From assembly GCA_028820325.1 (NCBI GenBank), contig JAPPJO010000025.1, positions 157,957 to 221,956 on the forward strand: a stretch of DNA of 64,000 nucleotides, read 5' to 3'. The DNA is from Gammaproteobacteria bacterium. Lineage in GTDB: Bacteria; Gemmatimonadota; Gemmatimonadetes; Longimicrobiales; Gaopeijiaceae. Under the pieces are notes generated by a model. That model was not told the DNA's origin and ran no database searches. It worked only from the letters and a program-made list of their open reading frames with translations. Positions 17,537 to 25,548 of the stretch are shown here, piece by piece (positions within the stretch are counted from its first letter, which is position 1; every line of letters starts with the position of its first letter). A program made the translations under genes and the position numbers.

Positions 17537-18358
17537 ATGAAGTCAGCATGGTGCATGGCCGCAGCTACCGCGGCCCTCTTGTTCTCGACCCCTCTCGCCT
17601 CATACGGGCAGGATCCGCCCAGACCGGCTGAACCGCTCGACACGCCCATCCTGCTGAGGCTGGCGCCACCCGAGGGGCAGGTATCCCGCTACGCCCACTC
17701 CACGCAGGCGGAAGTGGAGAGCCCGATGATGCCGTCAAGCCCTGTCATGACCATGCGCACGTATCAGACGCGGACCGTGGTCGGGGTTGCGGACGAGGTG
17801 ATCCGACTCCGGACGACCATCGACTCGACCTCCACGGCAATGCCGATGCCCGTGCCCGGGATGGAGATGCCGGACTTTTCCGGGAGTGCCATCACCACGG
17901 AAATGGACACACGCGGCCGGGTGCTCGGCGTCATTGACACCGAAGGCATGCCGGCGATCGCCGGATTCAACCCGGAGGACCTCCTCCAGCAGTCGGGCAG
18001 TTTCGTACTTCCCGAGGAGGAGGTCAGCCCGGGGGATTCCTGGACCCAGGACGTGCCGATGGAGTTGCCCATGGGTCCCGGGGGATCGATGTCCATGGGG
18101 ATCGCAACGACGTACACCTTCGTCGGGTTGGACGGAAGCCTCGCAACCCTCTCGTTCGAGGGGCCCATCGAGATGGATATGGAAGTGGCGGGCGGAGGCA
18201 TGACGGCCACCGGAACCATGTCCGGCACCATGATCGTGGACCTCGCCGAGGGCCGATTCCGGAGCCAGTCGACCCGCGCCAGCTTCGACGTGAGCATGGC
18301 CGGGATGACGATGGAGACGAACGTGACGACCACGATGGAACTGTTACCCGATCCCTGA
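17537..18358 (+). CDS. Secreted protein of unknown function, Met/Pro-rich (DUF6263-like)
   Basis: The 273-residue product has a clear signal peptide (about 1-24, ending LASYGQ). The mature part is beta-rich with repeated Met, Pro and Ser, such as STAMPMPVPGMEMPDFSG and MTATGTMSGTMIVDL, and a PGDSWTQDVPMELP motif. These resemble DUF6263-type secreted proteins, but I cannot identify it firmly. AGGAGG at 17527-17532 sits 4 nt before the ATG, close but usable. It is a single-gene unit between the divergent Lhr operon and the convergent gamma-glutamyltransferase gene. Confidence 0.75.
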   Translation: MKSAWCMAAATAALLFSTPLASYGQDPPRPAEPLDTPILLRLAPPEGQVSRYAHSTQAEVESPMMPSSPVMTMRTYQTRTVVGVADEVIRLRTTIDSTSTAMPMPVPGMEMPDFSGSAITTEMDTRGRVLGVIDTEGMPAIAGFNPEDLLQQSGSFVLPEEEVSPGDSWTQDVPMELPMGPGGSMSMGIATTYTFVGLDGSLATLSFEGPIEMDMEVAGGGMTATGTMSGTMIVDLAEGRFRSQSTRASFDVSMAGMTMETNVTTTMELLPDP

Positions 18359-18419
18359 TCCGGACCGCCCGGGACATCGGGCACCGCCGCAGACGGACCG
18401 GCACCGGCGGGAGGTAAGT

Positions 18420-19928
18420 CTACTCCACGACGATCCCGTGGCCCTCGCGGCGCCGGTCGCCGCCGACGCGTCCCACGCGTGGCGCCACCACATGCACCCC
18501 GCCGAAGTACAGGCTCTGCTCGGGCCAGAGCGACAAGTCCCACTCCTCCGCGAGCGCTTCCATCGCCTCATCCGGGAATCCCGGCTCGATCTGGAGCTGT
18601 TCGCCGTCGAAGTGCATGCGAGGGAAGTTGGACGCCTCGTCGGGCGAGAGTCCCAGGTCGAGGAGGGACGAGACCACCTGGAACACCGCCGACGGAATGC
18701 GGTTGCTGCCCCCGGTGCCGAGCGCGGCGAGCACCTGGTCTCCCTCCAGCAGCAGCGTGGGCGACATCATCGACGCCACCCGGTCCCCCGGCTCCGAGGC
18801 GTCAAGTCCGGCCGGGTGAAGATCGCCTTCGCCCATCATGTTGTTGAAGTGAATGCCGGTTCCGGGAAGGAAATACGACGATCCCGATCCGTTCGACATG
18901 GAGAGCGCGGCGACGTTGCCCTCGGCGTCGGAGGCGTTGAGGTGGGTGGTGCCATGCACGGCGTGGATCAACGGGGCATGGATGCTCTCCAGAAGCTCCG
19001 CGTGCGCGGGATCGCGCGGGACCGCCTCTCCTCCCCGGAGGCGGACCGCCTGCTCGAGCGCCCGCGCCGTCGCGGTCACGTGCGCGCGGCTTCCCCAGGC
19101 GCAGCGCGACAGATCCGTCTCCTCCTGAAGCAGCAGGCGAAGCGCCATCAGCGATCCACCCAGCGCCGGCGGCGGGTTGGTGAGGACGCGACGCCCGCGA
19201 TAGTCCACGGAGAGCGGACGGCGTTCGATGACCTCGAATTGTTCGAGATCGGCTCGCGTCATCAGCCCGCCGCCCTCGAGCATGTCGCGTTCGATGGTCT
19301 CGGCATGGTCCCCGGCGTAAAACCCGCGCGGATCGCCCGGCAGGCTTTCCAGGAAATCGGCCATCCCGGGGTTGCGGTGCAGCCGGCCCGCCGGTAGAAC
19401 CCTTCCGTCATCCAGGAAGAGGGCGGTGCCTGCCGGCGAATCCCGCAGCACGGGAAACATCAGCTGAAGCGAGTCCGACACGAACGAGGTGATGACGGTA
19501 CCGGCCCGTGCGGCGGCGATAGCGGGCGCGACCACCTCCGCGAGCGGGAGCCGTCCCAGACGCCGGTGCACGTGCACCAGGCCCTTCAGGGTGCCCGGAA
19601 CCGCGGCCGACGCCAGCCCGATGGTGAACTCCTGCGGGATATCCCCGAAGAGGATGTCCACCGCGTAGAAGTCGCGATCACCGTCGTCCGGGGGCCCGGG
19701 GTGCGCCCGGCCAGGAGTGGCGGCGATGAAGTCGAAGAGGATCTCCTCCCCGGAAGACGTGCGCGCCAGCACGAAGCCCGCCCCCGCCAGGCTCGCCATG
19801 GTGGGCTCCACGAACGTGCTGGTGAACGCCGCCGCCACGACTGCGTCGAAGGCGTTGCCCCCGGCGCGGAGGATGTCGGCCCCGGCCTCGGAGATGAGCG
19901 GATGTCCGGAAGAGAGAAGTCCTTGCAT
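18420..19928 (-). CDS. Gamma-glutamyltransferase family protein without obvious signal peptide
   Basis: The 502-residue product has the Ntn-hydrolase layout: a large-subunit start (SSGHPLISEAGADILRAGGNAFDA), the ASAAVPGTLKG segment and the autoprocessing site HGTTHLNASD, where Thr327 would be the nucleophile. Downstream, GSGSSYFLPGTG and MMSPTLLL correspond to the small subunit substrate loop. The family cleaves gamma-glutamyl bonds, for example in glutathione, after self-cleavage into two chains. It is shorter than the usual ~570 residues and shows no export signal at this start. The related cephalosporin acylase-like group cannot be excluded. Confidence 0.85.
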   Translation of the reverse strand: MQGLLSSGHPLISEAGADILRAGGNAFDAVVAAAFTSTFVEPTMASLAGAGFVLARTSSGEEILFDFIAATPGRAHPGPPDDGDRDFYAVDILFGDIPQEFTIGLASAAVPGTLKGLVHVHRRLGRLPLAEVVAPAIAAARAGTVITSFVSDSLQLMFPVLRDSPAGTALFLDDGRVLPAGRLHRNPGMADFLESLPGDPRGFYAGDHAETIERDMLEGGGLMTRADLEQFEVIERRPLSVDYRGRRVLTNPPPALGGSLMALRLLLQEETDLSRCAWGSRAHVTATARALEQAVRLRGGEAVPRDPAHAELLESIHAPLIHAVHGTTHLNASDAEGNVAALSMSNGSGSSYFLPGTGIHFNNMMGEGDLHPAGLDASEPGDRVASMMSPTLLLEGDQVLAALGTGGSNRIPSAVFQVVSSLLDLGLSPDEASNFPRMHFDGEQLQIEPGFPDEAMEALAEEWDLSLWPEQSLYFGGVHVVAPRVGRVGGDRRREGHGIVVE

Positions 19929-20082
19929 GGCGCGGAATCTACTACGGCGGGCGGCCCGCTGTCACCGACCGGGGGAGGGGACACCAGGATCGGCGATGGG
20001 CGCATCGTGCCATGTAGGCGCCCCTGATCCCTGGGTAGGTTTCCTCGCCATGTTCGCCGACACCGATCCGCATCGCGGGCGC

Positions 20083-20112
20083 TTGAAGATGTTCGTCATC
20101 GTATGTTATCAT
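20083..20112 (+). promoter_or_regulatory. Promoter of the second VapBC-type module
   Basis: TTGAAG (20083-20088) and TATCAT (20107-20112) are separated by 18 nt, giving 4/6 and 5/6 matches to the sigma-70 consensus. The predicted transcript would begin near 20119, only about 5 nt ahead of GTG 20124, which favours the later GTG 20154 as the antitoxin start. The -10 box lies inside the left arm of an inverted repeat, as expected for self-repression. Confidence 0.5.
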
Positions 20113-20133
20113 GAGAAGCAATTGTGATAACAT
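20103..20133 (+). promoter_or_regulatory. Operator candidate of the second VapBC-type module
   Basis: ATGTTATCA (20103-20111) and TGATAACAT (20125-20133) form a perfect 9-bp inverted repeat with a 13-nt spacer. It covers the -10 box and the predicted transcription start. The spacer equals the one at the first module (8588-8614), although the arm sequences differ. Confidence 0.55.
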
Positions 20134-20153
20134 CCAACGAGGTGTCCCACCCC

Positions 20154-20381
20154 GTGATCAGAACCCAGATCTCCGTGGATGAGGAGATGTACGCGCGCGC
20201 CAAGGAAGCCGCTCGCCGCCAGGGTATCTCGCTGGCGGAACTCTGCCGGAGGAGCCTGGCCGAAACTCTGTCCCGCGAGCCCGTCTGCCATCCCTGGATG
20301 GCCTGGGTGGGCGTCTTCGAAGGCCGGCCCGAAGACAGCACTACCGTTGACGACGTGGTCTACGGGCGCGAGTCGCCGTGA
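20154..20381 (+). CDS. Ribbon-helix-helix antitoxin of the second PIN module
   Basis: Starting at GTG 20154, the product is 75 residues. It opens with the strand VIRTQISVD and a helix-turn-helix, EEMYARAKEAARRQGISLAELCRRSLAETL, as in CopG/VapB-type antitoxins. The C-terminal WMAWVGVFEGRPEDS stretch recurs in antitoxins paired with PIN toxins. GTG 20124 is in frame but lies inside the operator and close to the transcription start. The gene ends in a 4-nt GTGA overlap with the toxin. Role by family: neutralise the toxin and repress the operon. Confidence 0.82.
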   Translation: MIRTQISVDEEMYARAKEAARRQGISLAELCRRSLAETLSREPVCHPWMAWVGVFEGRPEDSTTVDDVVYGRESP

Positions 20382-20788
20382 CGAACCCGAAGGTCTTCCT
20401 CGACACGGGGATCCTCATCGCCGCCTTCAACCGGCGCGACCAGCATCACGAGCAGGCGCGCTCCCTCTTCGCGGGTCCCACGCCCCGCTGGCACACGTCG
20501 GTGCTGGTGTGGTCCGAGGCGTACTCCTGGTTCCTCCATCGCCACGGAGAAGAGCCCGCCCGCACCTGCCGCCTGTTTCTCGACAACCTCGACGGCCTCG
20601 TCGTGCTGGAAGCGACCGCCGACCTCCACCGGGACACGTGCCGCATGCTCGACCGCCTGCGGGGAGCGCGGCTCACCTACGTGGACGCCTCCAGCCTGAC
20701 GCTCATGGAGCAGCACGGGATCCGGACTGCGTGGGCCACCGACTACCATCTCGCACTGACCGGAGCGGAGGTGCTGCCGCGGGTGTGA
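20378..20788 (+). CDS. PIN-domain ribonuclease toxin, second module
   Basis: The 136-residue product has the PIN acidic residues Asp9 (VFLDTGILIAAF), Glu47 (WSEAYSWFL), Asp103 (LTYVDASSLTLM) and Asp122 (AWATDYHLALTG). It is therefore probably an active Mg-dependent RNase. The start is GTG 20378, overlapping the antitoxin stop. It is a different PIN subtype from the first module, with the late DASS/TDYH pattern seen in toxins whose antitoxin ends in a WVG motif. It faces the end of the MATE gene. Confidence 0.88.
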   Translation: MTNPKVFLDTGILIAAFNRRDQHHEQARSLFAGPTPRWHTSVLVWSEAYSWFLHRHGEEPARTCRLFLDNLDGLVVLEATADLHRDTCRMLDRLRGARLTYVDASSLTLMEQHGIRTAWATDYHLALTGAEVLPRV

Positions 20789-20869
20789 CCGACCGACGCC
20801 CCGACTTGCGGCGCTTGGCTGCCAGCTTCGCCCCCCGAATCGCGATCGGACACATGCGGGCTCCCGCGG

Positions 20870-22297
20870 CTACACCACCGCCTGCCTCCACCGCCCCCGC
20901 CTGAACAGCACCGCGGCCACCACCGCCAGCGTCGAGAACGACACCGTCATCGCGATGAACACGCCGGTCGTCTCGAGTCCGCCTGGAAGCGACAGGCCCC
21001 ACGCAAGCGGGATCTCCCACAGCCAGAAACAGAAGAAGTTGAGAATCGTGGGCGTCCACACGGCCCCTGCCCCGTTGAACGCAGCCGTGAGCACCATGCC
21101 GTAGGCGTAGAAGACGAAGCCGATCGACACGATGCGGAGGCCGGTCACGCCGACGACGGACGCCCCCTCGGTCCCGCCGAACAACCCCACGATCGCCGGC
21201 GCGAAGGCGATGAAGAACACGCTGACCGCCCCGAGGAAGGCGAGGTTCATCTTGCAGGAAATCCACGCGGCCCGCTCGGCACGTTCCGGATCTCCGGCCC
21301 CGAGCCCCTGCCCGACCATGGTCGCCGCCGCGTTGGAGAGTCCCCAGGCGGGGAGAATCGCGAAGAGGATGATTCGGATCGCGATCACGTAACCCGCCAG
21401 CGCCTCGGCCCCGAACAGCGCCGTCACGCGGATGAGGCCGATCCAGCTCGCGGTTGCGATGAAGGTCTGGAGCATCCCCGTCCCCGAGAGCCGCACCAGT
21501 TGAGCCATGAGCGCGGGCTGGATGCGCAGATGCGAAGCCAGGATGCGGAGCTTGCCGCCCAGACGGAAGAGCGTGTAGACCTGCACCAGCACCGCCGTTC
21601 CCCGGCCGATGGTCGTCGCGACCGCGGCCCCCTGCACCCCCATCTCCGGGAACGGCCCGAGGCCGAAGATGAGCAGGGGATCGAGCACGATGTTGAGCCC
21701 GTTCGCGATCCAGAGCACGCGCATCGCGATCGCGGCATCGCCCGCCCCGCGGAAGGCCGCGTTCTGCAGGAACAGCAGCAGTATGACGACGTTGCCGCCG
21801 AGCATGATGCGCGTGTAGGGCGCCCCCGTGGCCACGACGCTCTCGTCGCCGCCCATGATCCGCAGGATGTCCGGCGCGAACGCCACTCCGGCGATGCCGA
21901 ACACGAGCGCCAGTGCGAGTCCCAGCAGGACGGCCTGCGCGGCCGCGCGCGACGCCCCTTCCCTGTCGCCTCCGCCGATCCGGCGCGACACCACGGCCGT
22001 GACCCCGATGCTCAGCCCTATGGCGACCGTGTAGATGAGCGACAGGACCGACTCGGTGAGCGCCACGCCCGCCATGGCTTCGTTCCCCAGCCGGGAAACG
22101 AAGTAGATGTCGACGACCGCAAAGAGCGACTCCATCAACATCTCCACCACCATCGGCACGGCCAGAAGGATGACCGCGCGCCGGATGGGGCCGTGGGTGG
22201 GATCGCCCCCGGTGCCCCGCACGGCGTGGACGAGGAGGTCCCACCAGGTTTCGGATGCGTGTGCGGGCGGCGGTTTGGGGGTCTCGTGCGGATTCAT
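20870..22297 (-). CDS. MATE family efflux transporter
   Basis: The 475-residue product has about twelve membrane segments in two similar halves. Landmarks are AVPMVVEMLMESLFAVVDIYFVSRLG near the N-terminus and QNAAFRGAGDA, with the matching TAAFNGAGA in the second half. MATE proteins export cationic drugs or metabolites using Na+ or H+. It has a 38-residue cytosolic leader. It stands alone, converging on the PIN toxin gene, with no regulator next to it; substrate unknown. Confidence 0.92.
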   Translation of the reverse strand: MNPHETPKPPPAHASETWWDLLVHAVRGTGGDPTHGPIRRAVILLAVPMVVEMLMESLFAVVDIYFVSRLGNEAMAGVALTESVLSLIYTVAIGLSIGVTAVVSRRIGGGDREGASRAAAQAVLLGLALALVFGIAGVAFAPDILRIMGGDESVVATGAPYTRIMLGGNVVILLLFLQNAAFRGAGDAAIAMRVLWIANGLNIVLDPLLIFGLGPFPEMGVQGAAVATTIGRGTAVLVQVYTLFRLGGKLRILASHLRIQPALMAQLVRLSGTGMLQTFIATASWIGLIRVTALFGAEALAGYVIAIRIILFAILPAWGLSNAAATMVGQGLGAGDPERAERAAWISCKMNLAFLGAVSVFFIAFAPAIVGLFGGTEGASVVGVTGLRIVSIGFVFYAYGMVLTAAFNGAGAVWTPTILNFFCFWLWEIPLAWGLSLPGGLETTGVFIAMTVSFSTLAVVAAVLFRRGRWRQAVV

Positions 22298-22403
22298 GGC
22301 GGCGGAAAGCTAACGGGATTCGGGCTGGAGAAGTCTTCAGGCCAAGGCTAGACTTGGCCGCCGCTCCAACCGCGAACGAACACTCCACCGGAGAGAAACG
22401 CCC

Positions 22404-22874
22404 ATGTCGCAGGCCGCCGATCTCGTCGCACAACTGGAAACGTCCCACGGGTACATCCGGAAGATGATCTCGATCTTCGAGGAGGAGGACGCCGGGTTCG
22501 CTCCCCAGCCCGAACTCTACACCGTCGCCGGCCACATCGCGCACGCCGCGGACTCGGTCGAATGGTTCGTGGAGGGCGCCTTCGGGGAGGGTTGGAACAT
22601 GGACTTCGAAGGCCTGATCGCCGCGGCTCGGGCGGTGGAGACGCTTGATGAGGCCGTCGCGTGGCTCGACCGCGCATTCGAGAAGGCCATCGCGACCTTC
22701 GAGGCGGCCTCGGACGAGGAGCTTGCCGCCCCGATCCCCGACGACCGCATCATGCCGGGCGCGTCGCGTTCCGCCATTGTGGTTCCCCTCGTGGATCACA
22801 CGGCGCACCACCGGGGCGCGCTCACGGTTTACGCGCGGCTCCTGGGCAAGGTGCCGGGGATGATGTACGAGTGA
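22404..22874 (+). CDS. DinB/YfiT-like metalloprotein
   Basis: The 156-residue four-helix protein has the DinB-type metal ligands: a GHIAHAADSVEWF helix and VDHTAHHRGALTVYARLLGKV near the C-terminus. Such proteins are often thiol-dependent S-transferases or have unknown roles. GGAGAG lies just upstream of ATG 22404. A second DinB-like gene lies 1.3 kb away on the opposite strand; the two are not close copies. Confidence 0.85.
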   Translation: MSQAADLVAQLETSHGYIRKMISIFEEEDAGFAPQPELYTVAGHIAHAADSVEWFVEGAFGEGWNMDFEGLIAAARAVETLDEAVAWLDRAFEKAIATFEAASDEELAAPIPDDRIMPGASRSAIVVPLVDHTAHHRGALTVYARLLGKVPGMMYE

Positions 22875-22919
22875 GCCCGGGGAGGGGGACCGCGGCGGTT
22901 CCGGCTCCATAACTCAAGG

Positions 22920-24137
22920 TCAGGCGTCGGTTCCCTGCTCACCCCCCGTCATCCCATTCACCGTCGTCGCCGCCGCCATGTGGGCGATCACGTTGGTCGC
23001 GGAGCGGAACACGTCGGGCACGCGGTCGATCCCCAGCAGGATGCCGAGCCCCGCGACCGGCACGCCCACCACGTCGAGCGCGGGCGCCATGGTCACGATG
23101 CTGGCGCTGGGCACCGGGGCGACCGTCATCGATGCGAGGAAGATCGCCAGCACGACCGCCGCGATCAGCCCGGCGTCGAGCGGCACCCCGTACATCGCGG
23201 CTAGAAAGACCAGTGAGGTGCTCTGGAAGAGCGCGCTCCCCGGACGGTTGATCGAAGCCGCCAGCGGCAGGACCAGCGAGAAGGTGCTCTTCGACAGACC
23301 CAGTTTCTCCGCCTCCTGCAGCATCATCGGCAGCGTCCCCACCGACGTCGTCGTGGTGAATCCCACCGTGTAGGTGCCCACGGTCCCGCGCACGAACCGC
23401 CCCGGCTTCATCCCGCCGAGGATCCAGACCAGCGGCAGCAGCACGACGCCCTTCAGGATGAAGAAGCCCACGACCACGGCGACGATGAAGACGGCGAGGT
23501 TCTGAAGCATCGCCAACCCCGTCTGCGCGACCACCGGCGCCGCGAGACCGAAGACCCCCACGGGCGCCGTCCACAGGATCCAGGTCATCAGCTTGATGAG
23601 CGCGTCCCCGAGCGTTTCGGCGAGGGATGTGAGCGCTTCGCGCTTCGCAGCCGGCAGTGTCGTCGCCGCCGCGGCAAGCAGGACGACGAAGATCAGCACC
23701 GACAGAAGCGACCCATCGGCGGCCGCCTGGACGGGGTTGCGCGGCACGAGGTTGACCAGAAAGTCCACCACGCCCGGCGTCGCGGTGTCCAGCTCCGTCA
23801 TGGGCGTCGGTGGCGGCACCGGCGTCGTGAAGGTGAGCGCCAGCCCCATCACCCCCATCCCGATCAGGATCGCGGGAAGCGTCGTAACCCAGAAAAAGCC
23901 CACCGCCAGCCCCCCGAGCCGCCCAAGCCTGCGCAGGTTCCCGATCCGCGCAACGCCCACGAATACCACCGCCGCCACCAGCGGGATGACGACCATCTGA
24001 ATGGCGCGCAGGAACACTGCCCCCAGCGGCTCGACCGCTTCGGCTGCCTGCAGCAGCGCCGGAGATCCGGTCGCTGAGGCGGCGACTCCGAGCCCCAGCC
24101 CGAGGATCAGCCCGATGAGGATGGCGCGGGTGTTCAT
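22920..24137 (-). CDS. Dicarboxylate/amino acid:cation symporter (DAACS family)
   Basis: The 405-residue product has about eight membrane helices with the DAACS re-entrant loops: FTTTTSVGTLPMM resembles the serine-rich HP1, and LPLAASINRPGSALFQS resembles the NMDGT-type helix 7 region. Here the sequence is INRPG rather than NMDG, so the cation or substrate site differs from GltP/DctA. The later ASMTVAPVPSASIV corresponds to HP2. It likely takes up a carboxylate or amino acid. The gene starts 4 nt after the stop of the second DinB gene, so they form an operon. Confidence 0.85.
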   Translation of the reverse strand: MNTRAILIGLILGLGLGVAASATGSPALLQAAEAVEPLGAVFLRAIQMVVIPLVAAVVFVGVARIGNLRRLGRLGGLAVGFFWVTTLPAILIGMGVMGLALTFTTPVPPPTPMTELDTATPGVVDFLVNLVPRNPVQAAADGSLLSVLIFVVLLAAAATTLPAAKREALTSLAETLGDALIKLMTWILWTAPVGVFGLAAPVVAQTGLAMLQNLAVFIVAVVVGFFILKGVVLLPLVWILGGMKPGRFVRGTVGTYTVGFTTTTSVGTLPMMLQEAEKLGLSKSTFSLVLPLAASINRPGSALFQSTSLVFLAAMYGVPLDAGLIAAVVLAIFLASMTVAPVPSASIVTMAPALDVVGVPVAGLGILLGIDRVPDVFRSATNVIAHMAAATTVNGMTGGEQGTDA

Positions 24138-24141
24138 GGCG

Positions 24142-24651
24142 TCACGCCTGGTGCTCGCGATCCAGCACCCGGTCCCCGATCACGTGCGTCGCGTGCTCCC
24201 ACTCCTCCTGTGGCGCCGGCCACGCGCGATCCCGCACCCGTCGCAGGTAAGTGATCTGAGCCAGATGGTAGAGGTAGTGTTGCGCCATATGGATGACGTC
24301 GGGGCCGAGTTGCGAGGTCGTCTTGCCGTCCAGCGACGTGCGTTCGGCGAACAGGTCGTCATCGCTCTCGCAGGCTTTCACCTCGGCGATGACCTGCTCC
24401 TGGATCGTGCGCATGCGCGCCGCGATATCTTCCGCCGGCCCGGGGCGATCCTCCGTGATTACGGGGACGACGCCCAGCCGCTTGAGGAACCAGATGTCGA
24501 CCCGGTACAGGTGCCGGCAGATCTTGCCGACGCCCCGCACCTTCTCGCTCGGGCTCCAGTCCAGATCCTCGCGCGAGATGCCGTCCAGCACCATGAAGAG
24601 GGGTCGGCGCGCGGCCTCGAAGATCTCGATGGTCTCGGCGATCTTGCTCAT
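24142..24651 (-). CDS. DinB family protein
   Basis: The 169-residue product has the DinB four-helix pattern, with KICRHLYRVDIWFLKRLG and HMAQHYLYHLAQITYLRRVR supplying the likely metal-binding histidines. ATG 24649-24651 is chosen because the family fold begins right after it; an upstream in-frame extension to 24840 overlaps the divergent intergenic region. It is immediately upstream of the symporter gene with a 4-nt gap. No substrate can be assigned. Confidence 0.82.
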   Translation of the reverse strand: MSKIAETIEIFEAARRPLFMVLDGISREDLDWSPSEKVRGVGKICRHLYRVDIWFLKRLGVVPVITEDRPGPAEDIAARMRTIQEQVIAEVKACESDDDLFAERTSLDGKTTSQLGPDVIHMAQHYLYHLAQITYLRRVRDRAWPAPQEEWEHATHVIGDRVLDREHQA

Positions 24652-24840
24652 CTCTAAGGGCCTCTCGTTTCGTGACCTCGCCTCATCGGACGGAACCGAC
24701 TCCAATCTCGTGGAATGAGGCCGGGAATCACGCTTCGGCGCGGTCGTGAATCCGCGAGCAAACTGCGGTTGTCCGGAGTCCTGCGCCAGCGTACGATCAA
24801 GGGCACATCCCACCGTGGACCGGAGCAGGAGGCAGGACAC

Positions 24841-25548
24841 ATGGCCGAGCGGTCATCCACCATCGACCCGTCCGCGCATCCCGGCGTCCCACCCGCCGAA
24901 GATGCCGCCTGGGAAGGCTTTCTGGCGAACCTCCCCGGGCGCGGCAACGTCTCCCGCCGCCAGTTCATCAAGGGGGTCATCGCGACCGGCGCTTCGGTGT
25001 CGGCGTTCGCCTACTTTTCGGGTCCGGCGGCGACGTCCGCGCGGGGCAGCGTTCCGCGCCTGGTCTCCATCAACGTCAATGGACAGACCCGGCGGGTCGA
25101 CGTGCTGCCGCAGGAGACGCTGGCGATGACGCTCCGCTACAAGCTGGGGCTCACCGGCACCAAGCTGGGCTGCGACCGGGCGGAGTGCGGCGCCTGCACC
25201 GTAATGATCGACGGCGTCGCCCACTACTCCTGCTCGACGCTCACGCAACGGGTGCGGGCGCGCGAGGTGGTCACGGTTGAGGGGCTCGAGAGCGCGGACG
25301 GCACGCTGCATCCGGTGCAGCAGGCGTTCATCGACGAGCTGGGTCCCCAGTGCGGATTCTGCACCCCGGGACAGGTCATGGCGGCCGCGGCGCTGCTGGA
25401 GGCCAACCCCAACCCCACCCGCGAGGAGGCGCGCCGGGCCATGTCCGGCAATCTCTGCCGGTGCGGGGCCTACGACCACTACCTGAACGGGGTCATGGCC
25501 GCCGCCGCAAACGGGCAGGCGGTCGCCGAGGAGGTGTCCAATGGCTGA
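24841..25548 (+). CDS. Tat-exported 2Fe-2S subunit of a molybdenum hydroxylase (PaoA/YagT-like)
   Basis: The 235-residue product has a twin-arginine signal, SRRQFIKG (38-45), followed by a hydrophobic stretch, so export in folded form is likely. Two 2Fe-2S clusters are readable: the plant-ferredoxin type with Cys111, 116, 119 and 131, and the second type with Cys171, 174, 206 and 208. Such subunits carry electrons from the Mo site to FAD. AGGAGG (24827-24832) lies 8 nt before ATG 24841. The stop overlaps the Moco subunit start by 8 nt. Architecture matches periplasmic aldehyde oxidoreductase rather than cytosolic xanthine dehydrogenase; the substrate is unknown. Confidence 0.92.
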   Translation: MAERSSTIDPSAHPGVPPAEDAAWEGFLANLPGRGNVSRRQFIKGVIATGASVSAFAYFSGPAATSARGSVPRLVSINVNGQTRRVDVLPQETLAMTLRYKLGLTGTKLGCDRAECGACTVMIDGVAHYSCSTLTQRVRAREVVTVEGLESADGTLHPVQQAFIDELGPQCGFCTPGQVMAAAALLEANPNPTREEARRAMSGNLCRCGAYDHYLNGVMAAAANGQAVAEEVSNG

